A stretch of 64,000 nt of DNA, from contig NZ_JAJAUZ010000042.1 in assembly GCF_020532645.1 (NCBI RefSeq), forward strand, positions 1-64,000, in the 5' to 3' direction. Below the pieces are notes generated by a model. That model saw nothing but the letters and a program-made list of their open reading frames with translations. It had not been told where the DNA came from and searched no databases. Position 1 is the stretch's first letter; every line of letters starts with the position of its first letter. Positions 1 through 7,551 of this stretch are shown here, piece after piece. The position numbers were made by a program, and so were the translations under genes. Source of the DNA: Streptomyces bambusae (GTDB lineage Bacteria > Actinomycetota > Actinomycetes > Streptomycetales > Streptomycetaceae).

Positions 1-60
1 GGGGGGGGGGGGGCCCCCCCCCGGGGCCCCGCCCCCCCCCCCCCCGCCGGGGCTGGAGGG
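1..60. other. Homopolymer G/C tract at window edge
   Basis: The first 60 bases are nearly pure runs of G and C (13 G, then C runs broken by GGGG). No ORF with plausible codon use is present. The tract passes into gccggggctgga-type sequence resembling the intergenic repeat family seen elsewhere in the window. It may be genuine low-complexity DNA, but a poorly resolved sequence end is at least as likely. A similar tract lies at 18054-18127. Confidence 0.6.
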
Positions 61-161
61 TGCCCGGCGGGGCTGGAGTGGGCCCGGCGAGGCCTGAGGT
101 TGGCCGGCGGGGCTGGGATCGGCCCTGCGGAACTGGAAGCGGCCGGGTGGGGACCGGCTGC

Positions 162-316
162 GGGAGTGGAGCGGCGGTGGGCCCGGGGCGGGCCCCTCAG
201 GGAGTGGAGTGGCGGTGGGCCGGGGGCGGGTGCCGTCAGGGAGTGGAGTGGCGGTGGGCCCGGGGCGGGTCCGGCAGGGGTGGAGCGGCGGTGGGCCCGG
301 GGCGGGCCCGTCAGGG
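162..316. repeat. 38-bp tandem repeat, about four copies
   Basis: The core GAGTGGAG followed by CGGCGGTGGGCCCGGGGCG recurs with starts near 164, 202, 241 and 278, a period of 37-39 bp. The copies differ by a few substitutions and one-base indels. The array lies just beyond the stop of the leftward MFS gene. The rest of 1-310 holds no convincing gene. Forward-strand reading frames across it encode only Gly/Arg/Ala-rich filler and are taken as non-coding. Confidence 0.7.
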
Positions 317-1555
317 GGTGGGGGTCGGGACCGGGGAAGGGGACCCGGTGGCGGAGCCCGTGACGACGCGGGTCGGGGTGTGGCGGTGGAGGCGGAGGGA
401 GAGGGCCGTGAGGGCCAGGGCGGTGAGGGTCATGGCGGCGCCCGCCCAGGCGGTGGCCGCAAAGCCGTGCCCGGCAGAGATGACCGTGCCACCCAGCCAC
501 GGCCCACCCGTGTTGCCCAGGTTGAAGGCCGCGGTGGTGGTCGCCCCCGCCAGCGTCGGGGCCGCGCCGGCGACGTTGAACATGCGCGCGTTCAAGGCCG
601 GGGCCGTGAAGAACGTGGAGACGCCCAGGAGGAAGGAGAGGCCGACGGCCGCCACGGCCGAGGAGGCCAGCAGGGCCAGCCCGGCCAGCAGCACGGTGGA
701 GGCCGTGATCCCGGACAGCAGCACCCCGAAGAGCCGCCCGTCCGCAACCCGCCCGCCCACCGTCGTACCGATCAGCGCCCCCACCCCGAACAGCCCCAGC
801 ACCCACGGCACCCACCGCGACCCCAGCCCCGCCACCTCGGTCAGCAGCGGAGCCAGGTAGCTGAACGCGCAGAACACCCCGCCCGCCGCCAGCGCGGTGA
901 TCGCGACCGACAGCCAGACCTGCCGGTCCCGGTAGATCCGCAGCTCCCTGCCGAGCGTCGGTCGTTCGGCTGCCGCCGGCAACGGGATGTGGGGGATCTT
1001 CAGCAGGATGCCGACGAGCGCGACCGCCGACGCCGCGGCCACCGCCCAGAACGCCGCCCGCCAGCCCCAGTACTCGCCGAGGAACGCTCCGGCCGGTACG
1101 CCGAGCACGTTCGCGATCGACAGCCCGCCGATCATCACGGCCATGGCCCGCGCCCGTGCGTTCTGCGGCACCATCGCGATGGCCACGGCCGCGCCGACCG
1201 CCCAGAACCCGGCGCACGCGAGCGCGCTCACGACCCGTGAGGCGAACAGGAACCCGTACGACGGGGCCACCGCGCCGGCGATCTGGCCCAGCCCGAAGAG
1301 CGAGATCAACGCGATCAGCGTGGTCCGGCGCGGCAGCCGCAGCGTGGCCACGGCCAGCAGCGGGGCGCCGATCACCATGCCGATGGCGAAGGCGGATATC
1401 AGCAGCCCGGCCTGCGGGATCGTGACGTCCATGTCCGCGGCGATCGGCGGCAGCAGCCCGGAGAGCATGAATTCGCTGGTGCCGAGTGCGAAGACGGACA
1501 GGCCCAGGATGGAGACGGCCACGGGCATACGGGAACGTTCGGTCGTAGCGGGCAT
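311..1555 (-). CDS. MFS transporter, DHA1 family (Cml/AraJ-like)
   Basis: This is a 12-TM major facilitator of about 414 residues, probably a proton-driven exporter in the cytoplasmic membrane. The first helix carries GTSEFMLSGLLPP, typical of the arabinose-efflux/chloramphenicol-exporter branch. The helix 2-3 loop reads LRLPRRTT where motif A lies. Helix 5 has GVPAGAFLGEYWGWRAAF, matching the antiporter motif C region. The ATG at 1555 is preferred over an upstream in-frame ATG at 1600 because the family begins close to this hydrophobic stretch; an ATG at 1528 is also possible. No strong Shine-Dalgarno is visible at any of them. The tail after helix 12 is short and Pro/Thr-rich. The substrate cannot be read from sequence; drug or sugar efflux are the usual assignments. 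Confidence 0.85.
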   Translation of the reverse strand: MPATTERSRMPVAVSILGLSVFALGTSEFMLSGLLPPIAADMDVTIPQAGLLISAFAIGMVIGAPLLAVATLRLPRRTTLIALISLFGLGQIAGAVAPSYGFLFASRVVSALACAGFWAVGAAVAIAMVPQNARARAMAVMIGGLSIANVLGVPAGAFLGEYWGWRAAFWAVAAASAVALVGILLKIPHIPLPAAAERPTLGRELRIYRDRQVWLSVAITALAAGGVFCAFSYLAPLLTEVAGLGSRWVPWVLGLFGVGALIGTTVGGRVADGRLFGVLLSGITASTVLLAGLALLASSAVAAVGLSFLLGVSTFFTAPALNARMFNVAGAAPTLAGATTTAAFNLGNTGGPWLGGTVISAGHGFAATAWAGAAMTLTALALTALSLRLHRHTPTRVVTGSATGSPSPVPTPTP

Positions 1556-1639
1556 GAAATGGATCAACGGCGCGGATGGGCGGGGCATTCCCCCGGTCAC
1601 CCGATGATCCGACCGGCCGATGATCCGTTCGGACGGTCC

Positions 1640-2317
1640 TCAGAGCGTGGCCAGCTCCGCGGCGAGGTTGCGGCGGGCCAGGGCCTCCCAGCGCTCCGTG
1701 CCGAAGGGGGTGCGGAAGAGGCGGGGGAGGTCGAGGAGCTGACGGAGCACCGCCGCCCGGCCCTCCCGGAACGCGTCCTCCGGTACGAACGCGTACTCCT
1801 CGCGCACGGCGGCCACGTACGCGGCGTACGCGTCGGGGGCGCCGGCCAGGACGGCCAGGTCGGCGTCGCAGAGGACCTCGCCGTTGGTGTCGCCGGGGGC
1901 CGGGTCGTGGGTGACGGTCAGACGGACCAGGCGGGCCACCTCGGCGGTGCGGTCCGCCGGGACGCCGAGTTCCGGGAGCGCGCGCTCGGCGAGGGCGGCG
2001 CTGCGCTCCTCGTTCTCGGACCGGTCGGGCCGGTAGACGGCGTCGTGGAACCAGGCGGCGAGGCGTACGGCGGCCGGGTCGGCGGCGTGGTGCGCGAGCA
2101 GGTCGACGTGGTCCAGCACGGCGACGAGGTGCGCGGTGGTGTGGTACCGGCGCTGCGGCTCGCCCCAGGCGGAGAGGAGGCGGGTGGCGTAGGGCGCGGG
2201 GTCGGCGCCCGTGGCGTCCGCGGCCGTCGGGTCCGGGTCCGTCGGGTCCGGGTCCGCGCGGGCGGCCGTCACGGTCTCGTGCCAGCGGGCGTGGAGCTGC
2301 GCGGTGTCGGTTGCCAT
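1640..2317 (-). CDS. HD-domain metal-dependent phosphohydrolase
   Basis: This 225-residue protein belongs to the predicted HD-superfamily phosphohydrolases. A YHTTAHL motif lies at residues 58-64, the HD pair at 91-92 in AAWFHDAVY, ENEERSA at 101-107 and CDADL near 150-154. Together they supply the His/Asp metal ligands expected of the fold. Residues 22-41 form a Pro/Asp/Thr-rich low-complexity insert (repeats of DPDPT). The substrate of this family is generally unknown, and nothing nearby identifies it. The gene is divergent from cutC with a 167-bp gap. The ATG at 2317 gives a normal family N-terminus, although its ribosome site is weak. Confidence 0.75.
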   Translation of the reverse strand: MATDTAQLHARWHETVTAARADPDPTDPDPTAADATGADPAPYATRLLSAWGEPQRRYHTTAHLVAVLDHVDLLAHHAADPAAVRLAAWFHDAVYRPDRSENEERSAALAERALPELGVPADRTAEVARLVRLTVTHDPAPGDTNGEVLCDADLAVLAGAPDAYAAYVAAVREEYAFVPEDAFREGRAAVLRQLLDLPRLFRTPFGTERWEALARRNLAAELATL

Positions 2318-2405
2318 GGGGTCATTGTGCGCGGCGGTGGGTGTGGGACGGGTGGCGGTGGCGTGAATGTGCTGGTGGATCGCGGGCGGGCGCCCGTACC
2401 CTGTA

Positions 2406-2421
2406 ATTGGACTAGACCTAT
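2406..2421. promoter_or_regulatory. DasR-like operator (dre-like site)
   Basis: ATTGGACTAGACCTAT lies in the divergent HD-hydrolase/cutC intergenic region, 64 bp before the cutC ATG. It matches 12 of 16 positions of the DasR responsive element consensus as I know it (AGTGGTCTAGACCACT), including the core CTAGACC. DasR is the GntR-family N-acetylglucosamine/phosphosugar regulator of Streptomyces. The call rests on similarity only. Confidence 0.4.
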
Positions 2422-2484
2422 TTTTCCGATCAGCAGCTTTCCCGACTGCTGGTCTCCCCCCACGTTCCGAAGGAATGAGGCCCC

Positions 2485-3186
2485 ATGAGCAACCGTGCAG
2501 TCCTGGAGGTGATCGCCCTCAGTGCCGAGGACGCGATCGCGGCCCAGGCAGGTGGAGCGGACCGGCTCGAACTGGTCACCGACATGGCGGCGGACGGCCT
2601 GACCCCCGCCCGGGAGACCTTCGCGGCGATCCGCGCGGCCGTGGACATCCCCCTGCGGGTCATGCTCCGGGCGGCGGACGGGTTCTCGGCGGGTACGGCG
2701 GCGGAGCTGGACGCGCTGGTCGCGGCGGCGCGGGGGCTGCGGGAGGAGGGGGCGGAGGAGTTCGTCCTCGGCTTCCTGGACGCGGACGGTTCGGCGGACA
2801 TGGCGGCCGTGGAGGCGCTGGTGGCCGAGCTGGACGGGTGCCGGTGGACGTTCCATCGGGCGATCGACCGGGCGGCGGACCGGGCGCAGGTGCGGAAGTC
2901 CCTGGCGGGGCTGCCGGGGCTCGACACGTACCTGACCGCCGGGTCGGCGGCGGGGGTGTCGGAGGGGCTTGCCGTGCTGGAGGCGGAGGCGGAGGCGCGC
3001 CGTCGGGGCGAGGCGGGCTTCGAGCCGCAGATCCTCGTCGGTGGGGGGCTCCAGCTGCACCATCTGGCGGGGCTGCGGGCGGCTGGTCTGGACGCCTTCC
3101 ACATCGGTGGCGCGGCCCGCCCCGACGGCTGGTCGGGCCCCGTCAGCCCGTCGGCTGTCGCCGCCTGGCGCGAGGCCCTGGCCTGA
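2485..3186 (+). CDS. cutC: CutC family TIM-barrel protein
   Basis: A 233-residue complete CutC-family protein. The N-terminus LEVIALSAEDAIAAQAGGAD and RLELVTDMAADGLTP match the first strands of the barrel. Later come FHRAIDRAAD and the C-terminal ILVGGGLQ and FHIGGAAR, all characteristic positions. The family was named for copper homeostasis in E. coli, but a direct copper role is disputed and the enzymatic activity is unknown. The start is supported by an AAGGAATGAGG ribosome site four bases before the ATG. A DasR-like site lies upstream, which would tie expression to aminosugar status rather than copper. The 3' end runs into the intergenic repeat field. Confidence 0.85.
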   Translation: MSNRAVLEVIALSAEDAIAAQAGGADRLELVTDMAADGLTPARETFAAIRAAVDIPLRVMLRAADGFSAGTAAELDALVAAARGLREEGAEEFVLGFLDADGSADMAAVEALVAELDGCRWTFHRAIDRAADRAQVRKSLAGLPGLDTYLTAGSAAGVSEGLAVLEAEAEARRRGEAGFEPQILVGGGLQLHHLAGLRAAGLDAFHIGGAARPDGWSGPVSPSAVAAWREALA

Positions 3187-3189
3187 CCT

Positions 3190-3720
3190 GTGCTGTCGGG
3201 GGCTCCGCCCCGGACCCCGCGCCTCAATCGCCGGCGGGGCTCGAAGATTCGGGGCTCCGCCCCGGACCCCGCGCCTCAAACTCCCCCAGCCCCAGGGGGC
3301 TGGGAGGTACCCCCTGGCGGGGCTGGATTCTGCGGCGCAGCATCCAGCGTCACGGGCAGATCCGGCCCAGCCCGCGCCTCAATCGCCGGCGGGGCTGGAG
3401 TTTGCCCAGCCGTCAGGCGGGGCTGGGGCAGCCGAAGTCCTGGCGGGGGAAATTCAGCCCGTCCAGGGGGCACCTCCCAGCCCCCTGGGGCTGGGGGAGC
3501 TTGAGGGCCGGGGCCCGGGGCGGAGCCCCGAAGTTCAGCCTCGCCGGCGATTGAGGCGCGGGGGTCCGGGGGCGGAGCCCCCGATCCTTGAGCCCCGCCG
3601 GCGATTGAGGCGCGGGGTTTGGGGCGGGAGCCCTGGGATTCAGCCCCGCCGGCGATTGAGGCGCGGGGTTTGGGGCGGAGCCCCAAGGGCCAGCCCGCCG
3701 GCGATTGGGGTGCGGGATCC
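3190..3720. repeat. Intergenic GC-rich repeat field (cutC/helR)
   Basis: Between the convergent genes cutC and helR the DNA is built from a recurring module: GGGGCTCCGCCCC, then GACCCCGCG, then CCTCAATCGCCGGCGGGGCT. Copies on the cutC side read on the plus strand (near 3200-3245, 3250-3330, 3372-3400). Copies on the helR side read on the minus strand (near 3505-3560, 3570-3610, 3620-3660, 3665-3705). GGGGC and GCCCC, and CCCCGC and GCGGGG, can pair, so each module can form short hairpins. Two copies have an insertion of CCCCCAGCCCCAGGGGGCTG. Reading frames through it give Pro/Arg-rich filler. No gene is supported here. Confidence 0.85.
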
Positions 3721-3741
3721 GGATCCGGGGCGGAGTCCGGG

Positions 3742-5835
3742 TCAGGGCAAGGCCGGCGGCAGCGCGGCGTGGTGCAAGACCGTGAGGCCGGAGACGGCTC
3801 GGGTCAGGGCGACGTACAGCCGGCGCAGGCCGGTGCGTTCGTCGGGCTCGCCGTCGACGATCGCGCACGGCTCGTCCAGCACGACGTAGTCGTATTCGAG
3901 GCCCTTGGCCAGCGAGGCCGGGACCAGCGTCAGGCGGGAGTCGGCGGTCGTCTCCGAGCCGGGCGAGAGGTGCGGCAACCCCGCCGCGGACAACGCCTCC
4001 GCCAGCCCGGGAATCCGCGCGTCCGCCGCGATCAGCCCGATCGAGCCCTCGTGCCGGAGCGCATCCCGGCAGGCGGCCACGACCGCCGGCGTCAGGTCCT
4101 CGGACGAAGCGACGGACGACACCACCAGCGACCCCGGCGTCTCACGCACCGACGACACCGCCGCCAGCCCCGGCGCAATGGCCGGCAGCAGCCGCGACGC
4201 GTACGCGATGACCTCCCGCGGCACGCGGAAACCGGCCGTCAGCTCCTCCAGCACCGCCTCCGGCTTGCCCAGGTGCCCCAGCGCCTCCGCCCAGCTGCGC
4301 GTGGCCCACGGCGTCGTACCCTGCGCCAGGTCGCCGAGTACGGTCACCGAACCGGTCGTGCAGCGGCGCCCCACCGCCCGGTACTGCATCGGCGACAGGT
4401 CCTGCGCCTCGTCGACCACGACATGGCCCAGCGAGTGCGTGCGTTCCACGAGATCGGCGCTCTCGTCGATGAGCACCAGATCGGCCGCCGACCACTTCGC
4501 CGACTTCACGCTCCGGAACGGCTTCTCCCACAGCAGCAGCTTCTGCTCGTCCGCCGTCAGCACCCCGTCCGCGTGCGCGGCCAGGAACTCCGCGTCCGAC
4601 AGCAGCCGCAGCACCAGCTTCGCCGGGTCCACCACCGGCCAGATCGCCTTGACGGCCGCCTTCACCGCCGGGTTCCGCGCCACCGCGTCCTGCACCCGGT
4701 CGTCCGGTGCCTCCCCGCCCTGCTCCATCCGCACCAGCACCGCGTGCGCGATCCGCTGCGGCAGGGCCGCGAGCGCCGCCCCGTACCGCATGTCGCGCGC
4801 CTGCAGCTCGGTGACGATCTCCGCCAGCTCGTACGCCGGGATCCGCCAGCGCCTCGAACCGCGGACCACCATCAGCGGCTCGTCCGGCAGCGACACGTGC
4901 GAGCGGACCGCCCGCCGCAGCACCTCCGCCATCCGCGCATCGCCCTTCACCACGGCCGTCGCCGCCGCGTCCGTGCCGCGCACCTCCGCACCCGGCCGGG
5001 CCACCAGGTCGTCCACCGTGGCCTGCTTGACCTCCAGCTCGCCCAGCGCGGGGAGCACCTGCTCGATGTACTGGAGGAAGGACCGGTTCGGCCCGATGAC
5101 CAGCGTGCCCGTACGGGCCAGCCGCTCGCGGTGCGCGTACAGCAGGTACGCGACCCGGTGCAGGCCGACGGCGGTCTTCCCGGTGCCCGGTCCGCCCTGC
5201 ACGCACACCGACCCGGAAAGTCCGGAACGGACGATTTCGTCCTGTTCCGGCTGGATCGTGGCCACGATGTCCCGCATCGGACCCACGCGCGGCCGCTCGA
5301 TCTCCTGCTGGAGCAGCTTGCTGACGGCGGCCGACTCGGCCGGGTCGGACAGGTGCTCGTCCTCGTACGCGGTCAGGTCGCCGCCGGTGTACCCGAAGCG
5401 GCGGCGCAGCCCGATGTCCTGCGGGTCCTTCTTGGAGGCCCGGTAGAACGGCTGGGAGACGGGCGCGCGCCAGTCGATGACCATCGGGTCGCCCTGCGCG
5501 TCGTGGACGTGCCGGCGGCCGATGTAGAACTGCTCGCCCTCCGCGCCCTCCGCGCGGTCGGCGCCCGGCGCGTGCAGGTAGTCGAGGCGGCCGAAGAACA
5601 GCGGGGTGTGCGCGAGGTCCGCGAGCGCCTTGATCCGGTCGTCGATCTGGGCCTGCAGGACGAGCGAGTTGACCCAGTTTGCGGTGACGTCGCGGATGTC
5701 GAGCGACTCGACGTCCTCGCGCATGGCGCGCAGCGCGGACCGGGAGGCGGCCAGGTGCGCCTGCTCGCGGGCGAGCGGGTTGCCTCCGGCGTCGGGGGAA
5801 ACGTCGTGCAGGTCTTCGGGGGCGTGCGCGGGCAC
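3742..5835 (-). CDS. helR: HelR/HelD-type RNA polymerase-recycling motor ATPase
   Basis: This is a UvrD/Rep-like SF1 ATPase of about 697 residues of the actinobacterial HelD class, which binds RNA polymerase, removes it from DNA or rifamycin, and recycles it. Residues 21-70 form the N-terminal helical (coiled-coil) arm. A helix-strand segment with IDWRAPVSQPFYRA follows near 120-133. The Walker A QGGPGTGKT is at 213-221. VVDEAQDLSPMQYRAVG is the Walker B/DEAQ region, and the C-terminus has AKGLEYDYVVLDEP and LYVALTRAVSGL, the SF1 motifs V and VI. The GTG at 5835 is chosen because GGAGG sits seven bases upstream; the longer frame to 6327 encodes low-complexity filler. An upstream 21-bp tandem repeat and a possible rifamycin-associated element are listed separately. 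Confidence 0.88.
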   Translation of the reverse strand: MPAHAPEDLHDVSPDAGGNPLAREQAHLAASRSALRAMREDVESLDIRDVTANWVNSLVLQAQIDDRIKALADLAHTPLFFGRLDYLHAPGADRAEGAEGEQFYIGRRHVHDAQGDPMVIDWRAPVSQPFYRASKKDPQDIGLRRRFGYTGGDLTAYEDEHLSDPAESAAVSKLLQQEIERPRVGPMRDIVATIQPEQDEIVRSGLSGSVCVQGGPGTGKTAVGLHRVAYLLYAHRERLARTGTLVIGPNRSFLQYIEQVLPALGELEVKQATVDDLVARPGAEVRGTDAAATAVVKGDARMAEVLRRAVRSHVSLPDEPLMVVRGSRRWRIPAYELAEIVTELQARDMRYGAALAALPQRIAHAVLVRMEQGGEAPDDRVQDAVARNPAVKAAVKAIWPVVDPAKLVLRLLSDAEFLAAHADGVLTADEQKLLLWEKPFRSVKSAKWSAADLVLIDESADLVERTHSLGHVVVDEAQDLSPMQYRAVGRRCTTGSVTVLGDLAQGTTPWATRSWAEALGHLGKPEAVLEELTAGFRVPREVIAYASRLLPAIAPGLAAVSSVRETPGSLVVSSVASSEDLTPAVVAACRDALRHEGSIGLIAADARIPGLAEALSAAGLPHLSPGSETTADSRLTLVPASLAKGLEYDYVVLDEPCAIVDGEPDERTGLRRLYVALTRAVSGLTVLHHAALPPALP

Positions 5836-5999
5836 GGTGGGGCCTCCAGCCGGTGGATCAGTCCTCGGGATCGGGTGTGGCAGGAGCAGACCGGTTTCCG
5901 TCCGGCCGGCGGCGCTCCCCGGCACTGCGGCGGGAGGCGGGCAAGAGCGGAGATTGTAGTCACCGTGGGCCCGCCGGTGCGAACGGATAAACGGACGCC

Positions 6000-6096
6000 G
6001 GGCGGAGCCGGGGTGGCGTCGGGCGGAGCCGGGGTGGCGTCGGGCGGAGCCGGGGTGGCGTCGGGTGGAGCCGGGGTGGCGTCGGGTGGAGCCGGG
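6000..6096. repeat. 21-bp tandem repeat upstream of helR
   Basis: The unit GGGCGGAGCCGGGGTGGCGT plus C occurs at 6000-6020, 6021-6041, 6042-6062 and 6063-6083, with a 13-base partial copy at 6084-6096. The first three copies are identical. The last two change GGGCGGAG to GGGTGGAG. The array lies 165-260 bp upstream of the helR start, in the 381-bp interval between helR and the small ORF at 6217. A 21-bp period keeps a reading frame open (VASGGAG repeats), but nothing else supports translation. Confidence 0.85.
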
Positions 6097-6118
6097 CGTA
6101 GCACTTTCGGCAGACCCC
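6096..6118 (-). promoter_or_regulatory. Possible rifamycin-associated element
   Basis: On the minus strand this segment reads GGGGTCTGCCGAAAGTGC then TACGC, oriented toward helR. Rifamycin resistance genes of actinomycetes, including helR, are induced through a conserved promoter element called RAE. The GGGG..TGC..AAG pattern is similar to my recollection of it, but I cannot verify the consensus here. It lies about 260 bp upstream of the start codon, which is rather far. Confidence 0.25.
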
Positions 6119-6216
6119 GTAGGGGGTCGGGTCGGACTCCAGGCGTACGCGCCGGGCCGCGAGGTTCCCACCGCAGGCCGATGCCCGCGGGGGCCCCGCG
6201 AACGCACCATGGATCC

Positions 6217-6411
6217 ATGAGCACCGCAACCTTCACCCCGGTCCAGGGCGGCCGCCCGAGCGGCGCCACCGCCACCTCCTCCCACCGCGCCCACCGGCGC
6301 CGCAACGGCTTCGGCGGGGTGCTGCACGCCGCCAGGGTCTTCGCCGGAGCCGCCGTCGGCGTCGTCCTCCTCGGAGAGTTCGGCGAGGAAGCCGACATAG
6401 TCCGCCGCTGA
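6217..6411 (+). CDS. Small conserved-looking protein, 64 aa
   Basis: I do not assign a function to this 64-residue ORF (MSTATFTPVQGG to EADIVRR). The N-terminal half is polar (RRAHRRRNGF-like stretch at 30-36). Residues 38-54 (VLHAARVFAGAAVGVVLLG) are hydrophobic enough for one membrane-associated helix, and the tail is acidic. The composition looks like a real protein, unlike the filler in the overlapping frames. No good ribosome site precedes the ATG at 6217, so it may be read from a near-leaderless mRNA. It sits between helR and the GT87-like gene, in the same direction as the latter. Confidence 0.5.
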   Translation: MSTATFTPVQGGRPSGATATSSHRAHRRRNGFGGVLHAARVFAGAAVGVVLLGEFGEEADIVRR

Positions 6412-6439
6412 ACCGGCGGGTCACCACCCTGATCCACTA

Positions 6440-6457
6440 GGGTCACGCGCGTGACCC
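6440..6457. promoter_or_regulatory. 18-bp perfect palindrome over the GTG start
   Basis: GGGTCACGCGCGTGACCC is a perfect palindrome that contains the GTG start codon of the next gene (6451) and the ten bases before it. It replaces the usual Shine-Dalgarno region. It could be an operator for a dimeric regulator or a translation-blocking hairpin. Confidence 0.55.
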
Positions 6458-7551
6458 GGAGCCCCCTCCCCGTGCGTGCGCTGCTGTCCGCCTCGGGCGT
6501 GCTGTCGGCGGGTCTGCTCCTCGTGCTCGCCGCGCTCTGGACGCTGGGCGTCCCGTACGGCGGCCTGCCCGACGGCGTCCCCGACGGGAGCGGATACGGC
6601 GGGCCGGTGCTGGGCGCGGGCGCCGGCTGCGGGATCGCCCTCGGCGGCGTCCCGTACGGGGACCTGCCGTACGGGGACCTGCCGTACGGGGACCTGCCGT
6701 ACGGGGACCTGCCGTACGAGGGCCTGGTCCGGGACGGACCGGTCCGCGACGGCGGAACCGCCGGGGCCACCGCGTACGGCGTGCCCGACGACGCCCGGCC
6801 GGGTGCCGGGTGCCCGCCCTTCGCGGCGATCCTGTTCCTGCCGGCGAGCTGGCTGCCCGCCGGAGCGCTGCCCGTCGTCTACGCCGCGGTCAATGCCGGG
6901 CTGCTGGCGCTGCTCGTGCTGTTCGCGGCCCGGGCACAGCGCGCCGGCCCGCTGCTGGTGGCGGCCGCCGCCGGGCTGTGGCTGGAGACCGCCGTCCCGA
7001 CGGTGCTGCCGGGCACGGCCGCCCTGGCCGTCGCCTGCCTGCTGCTCTGGGACCTCGGCCGTACGGACGGCTCCCTCGGCAAGGGCTTCGCCCTCGGCAT
7101 CGCCGCCGGGATCGAACTCACCCCGGCGGTGTTCCTCGTCTACTGCCTGCTCACCGGCCGCGTCCGGGCGGCCCTGACCGGCCTGGCCGCGTTCGCCGGC
7201 ACGGCCGGGCTCGGGATGCTCGTGCTGCCTGCCGCCAGCGCGGAGTTCTGGACCGGCCGGATCGAGAGCGCCGCCGCGCACGCCGTCCGGCCCTGGGAAC
7301 TCGGCTCCGGCCCGCCGGCCTCCGCCCTGGCCTCCCCGTACCCGCTGATGGCGTGCGCCCTGCTCGTCGCGGCGGCCTGGCGGCTGGGGCGGACCGGCAC
7401 CCCACCGCCCGGCGCCCGGTACGGCACGCCGGGCGGTGTCCCCGCCCAGCGCGCGTCCGCCGGGCCGGCGCGTACGAGGGCCGCCGGGCCGTCCCGTGCG
7501 CCCGGCCGTCAGCCCTCCGACAGCAGCTCGTCGGCGTCCATGATCCGGTAG
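6451..7551 (+). CDS. GT87-like (DUF2029) membrane glycosyltransferase, atypical
   Basis: A 366-residue multi-spanning membrane protein. Helices are predicted near 10-30, 120-160, 165-195, 210-225, 232-265 and 310-325. The motif CPPFAAILFLPASWLP corresponds to the conserved YPPFAALLF segment of polyprenol-phosphate-mannose-dependent GT87 transferases, and NAGLLALLVLF fits too. The usual extracytoplasmic acceptor/donor segment before it is replaced by a Gly/Pro/Tyr-rich stretch with four PYGDL copies (residues about 67-90), so activity is uncertain. The C-terminal 45 residues are low complexity and overlap the convergent XPB gene by 43 bp; the true protein may be effectively shorter. The start GTG lies inside a perfect palindrome. 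Confidence 0.6.
   Translation: MTRSPLPVRALLSASGVLSAGLLLVLAALWTLGVPYGGLPDGVPDGSGYGGPVLGAGAGCGIALGGVPYGDLPYGDLPYGDLPYGDLPYEGLVRDGPVRDGGTAGATAYGVPDDARPGAGCPPFAAILFLPASWLPAGALPVVYAAVNAGLLALLVLFAARAQRAGPLLVAAAAGLWLETAVPTVLPGTAALAVACLLLWDLGRTDGSLGKGFALGIAAGIELTPAVFLVYCLLTGRVRAALTGLAAFAGTAGLGMLVLPAASAEFWTGRIESAAAHAVRPWELGSGPPASALASPYPLMACALLVAAAWRLGRTGTPPPGARYGTPGGVPAQRASAGPARTRAAGPSRAPGRQPSDSSSSASMIR
6652..6719 (+). repeat. 15-bp tandem repeat inside the GT87-like gene
   Basis: CCGTACGGGGACCTG is repeated exactly at 6652, 6667, 6682 and 6697, with a partial fifth copy that diverges at GAG. It encodes PYGDL repeats in frame. Perfect identity of all copies points to recent slippage expansion, so the copy number probably varies between strains. 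Confidence 0.92.

Noticed and set aside
3619..6411. 930-codon plus-strand frame opposite helR
   Set aside because: It is the antisense shadow of helR; the protein is Arg/Gly/His filler without domains. Only its last 64 codons, with their own ATG at 6217 and normal composition, were kept.
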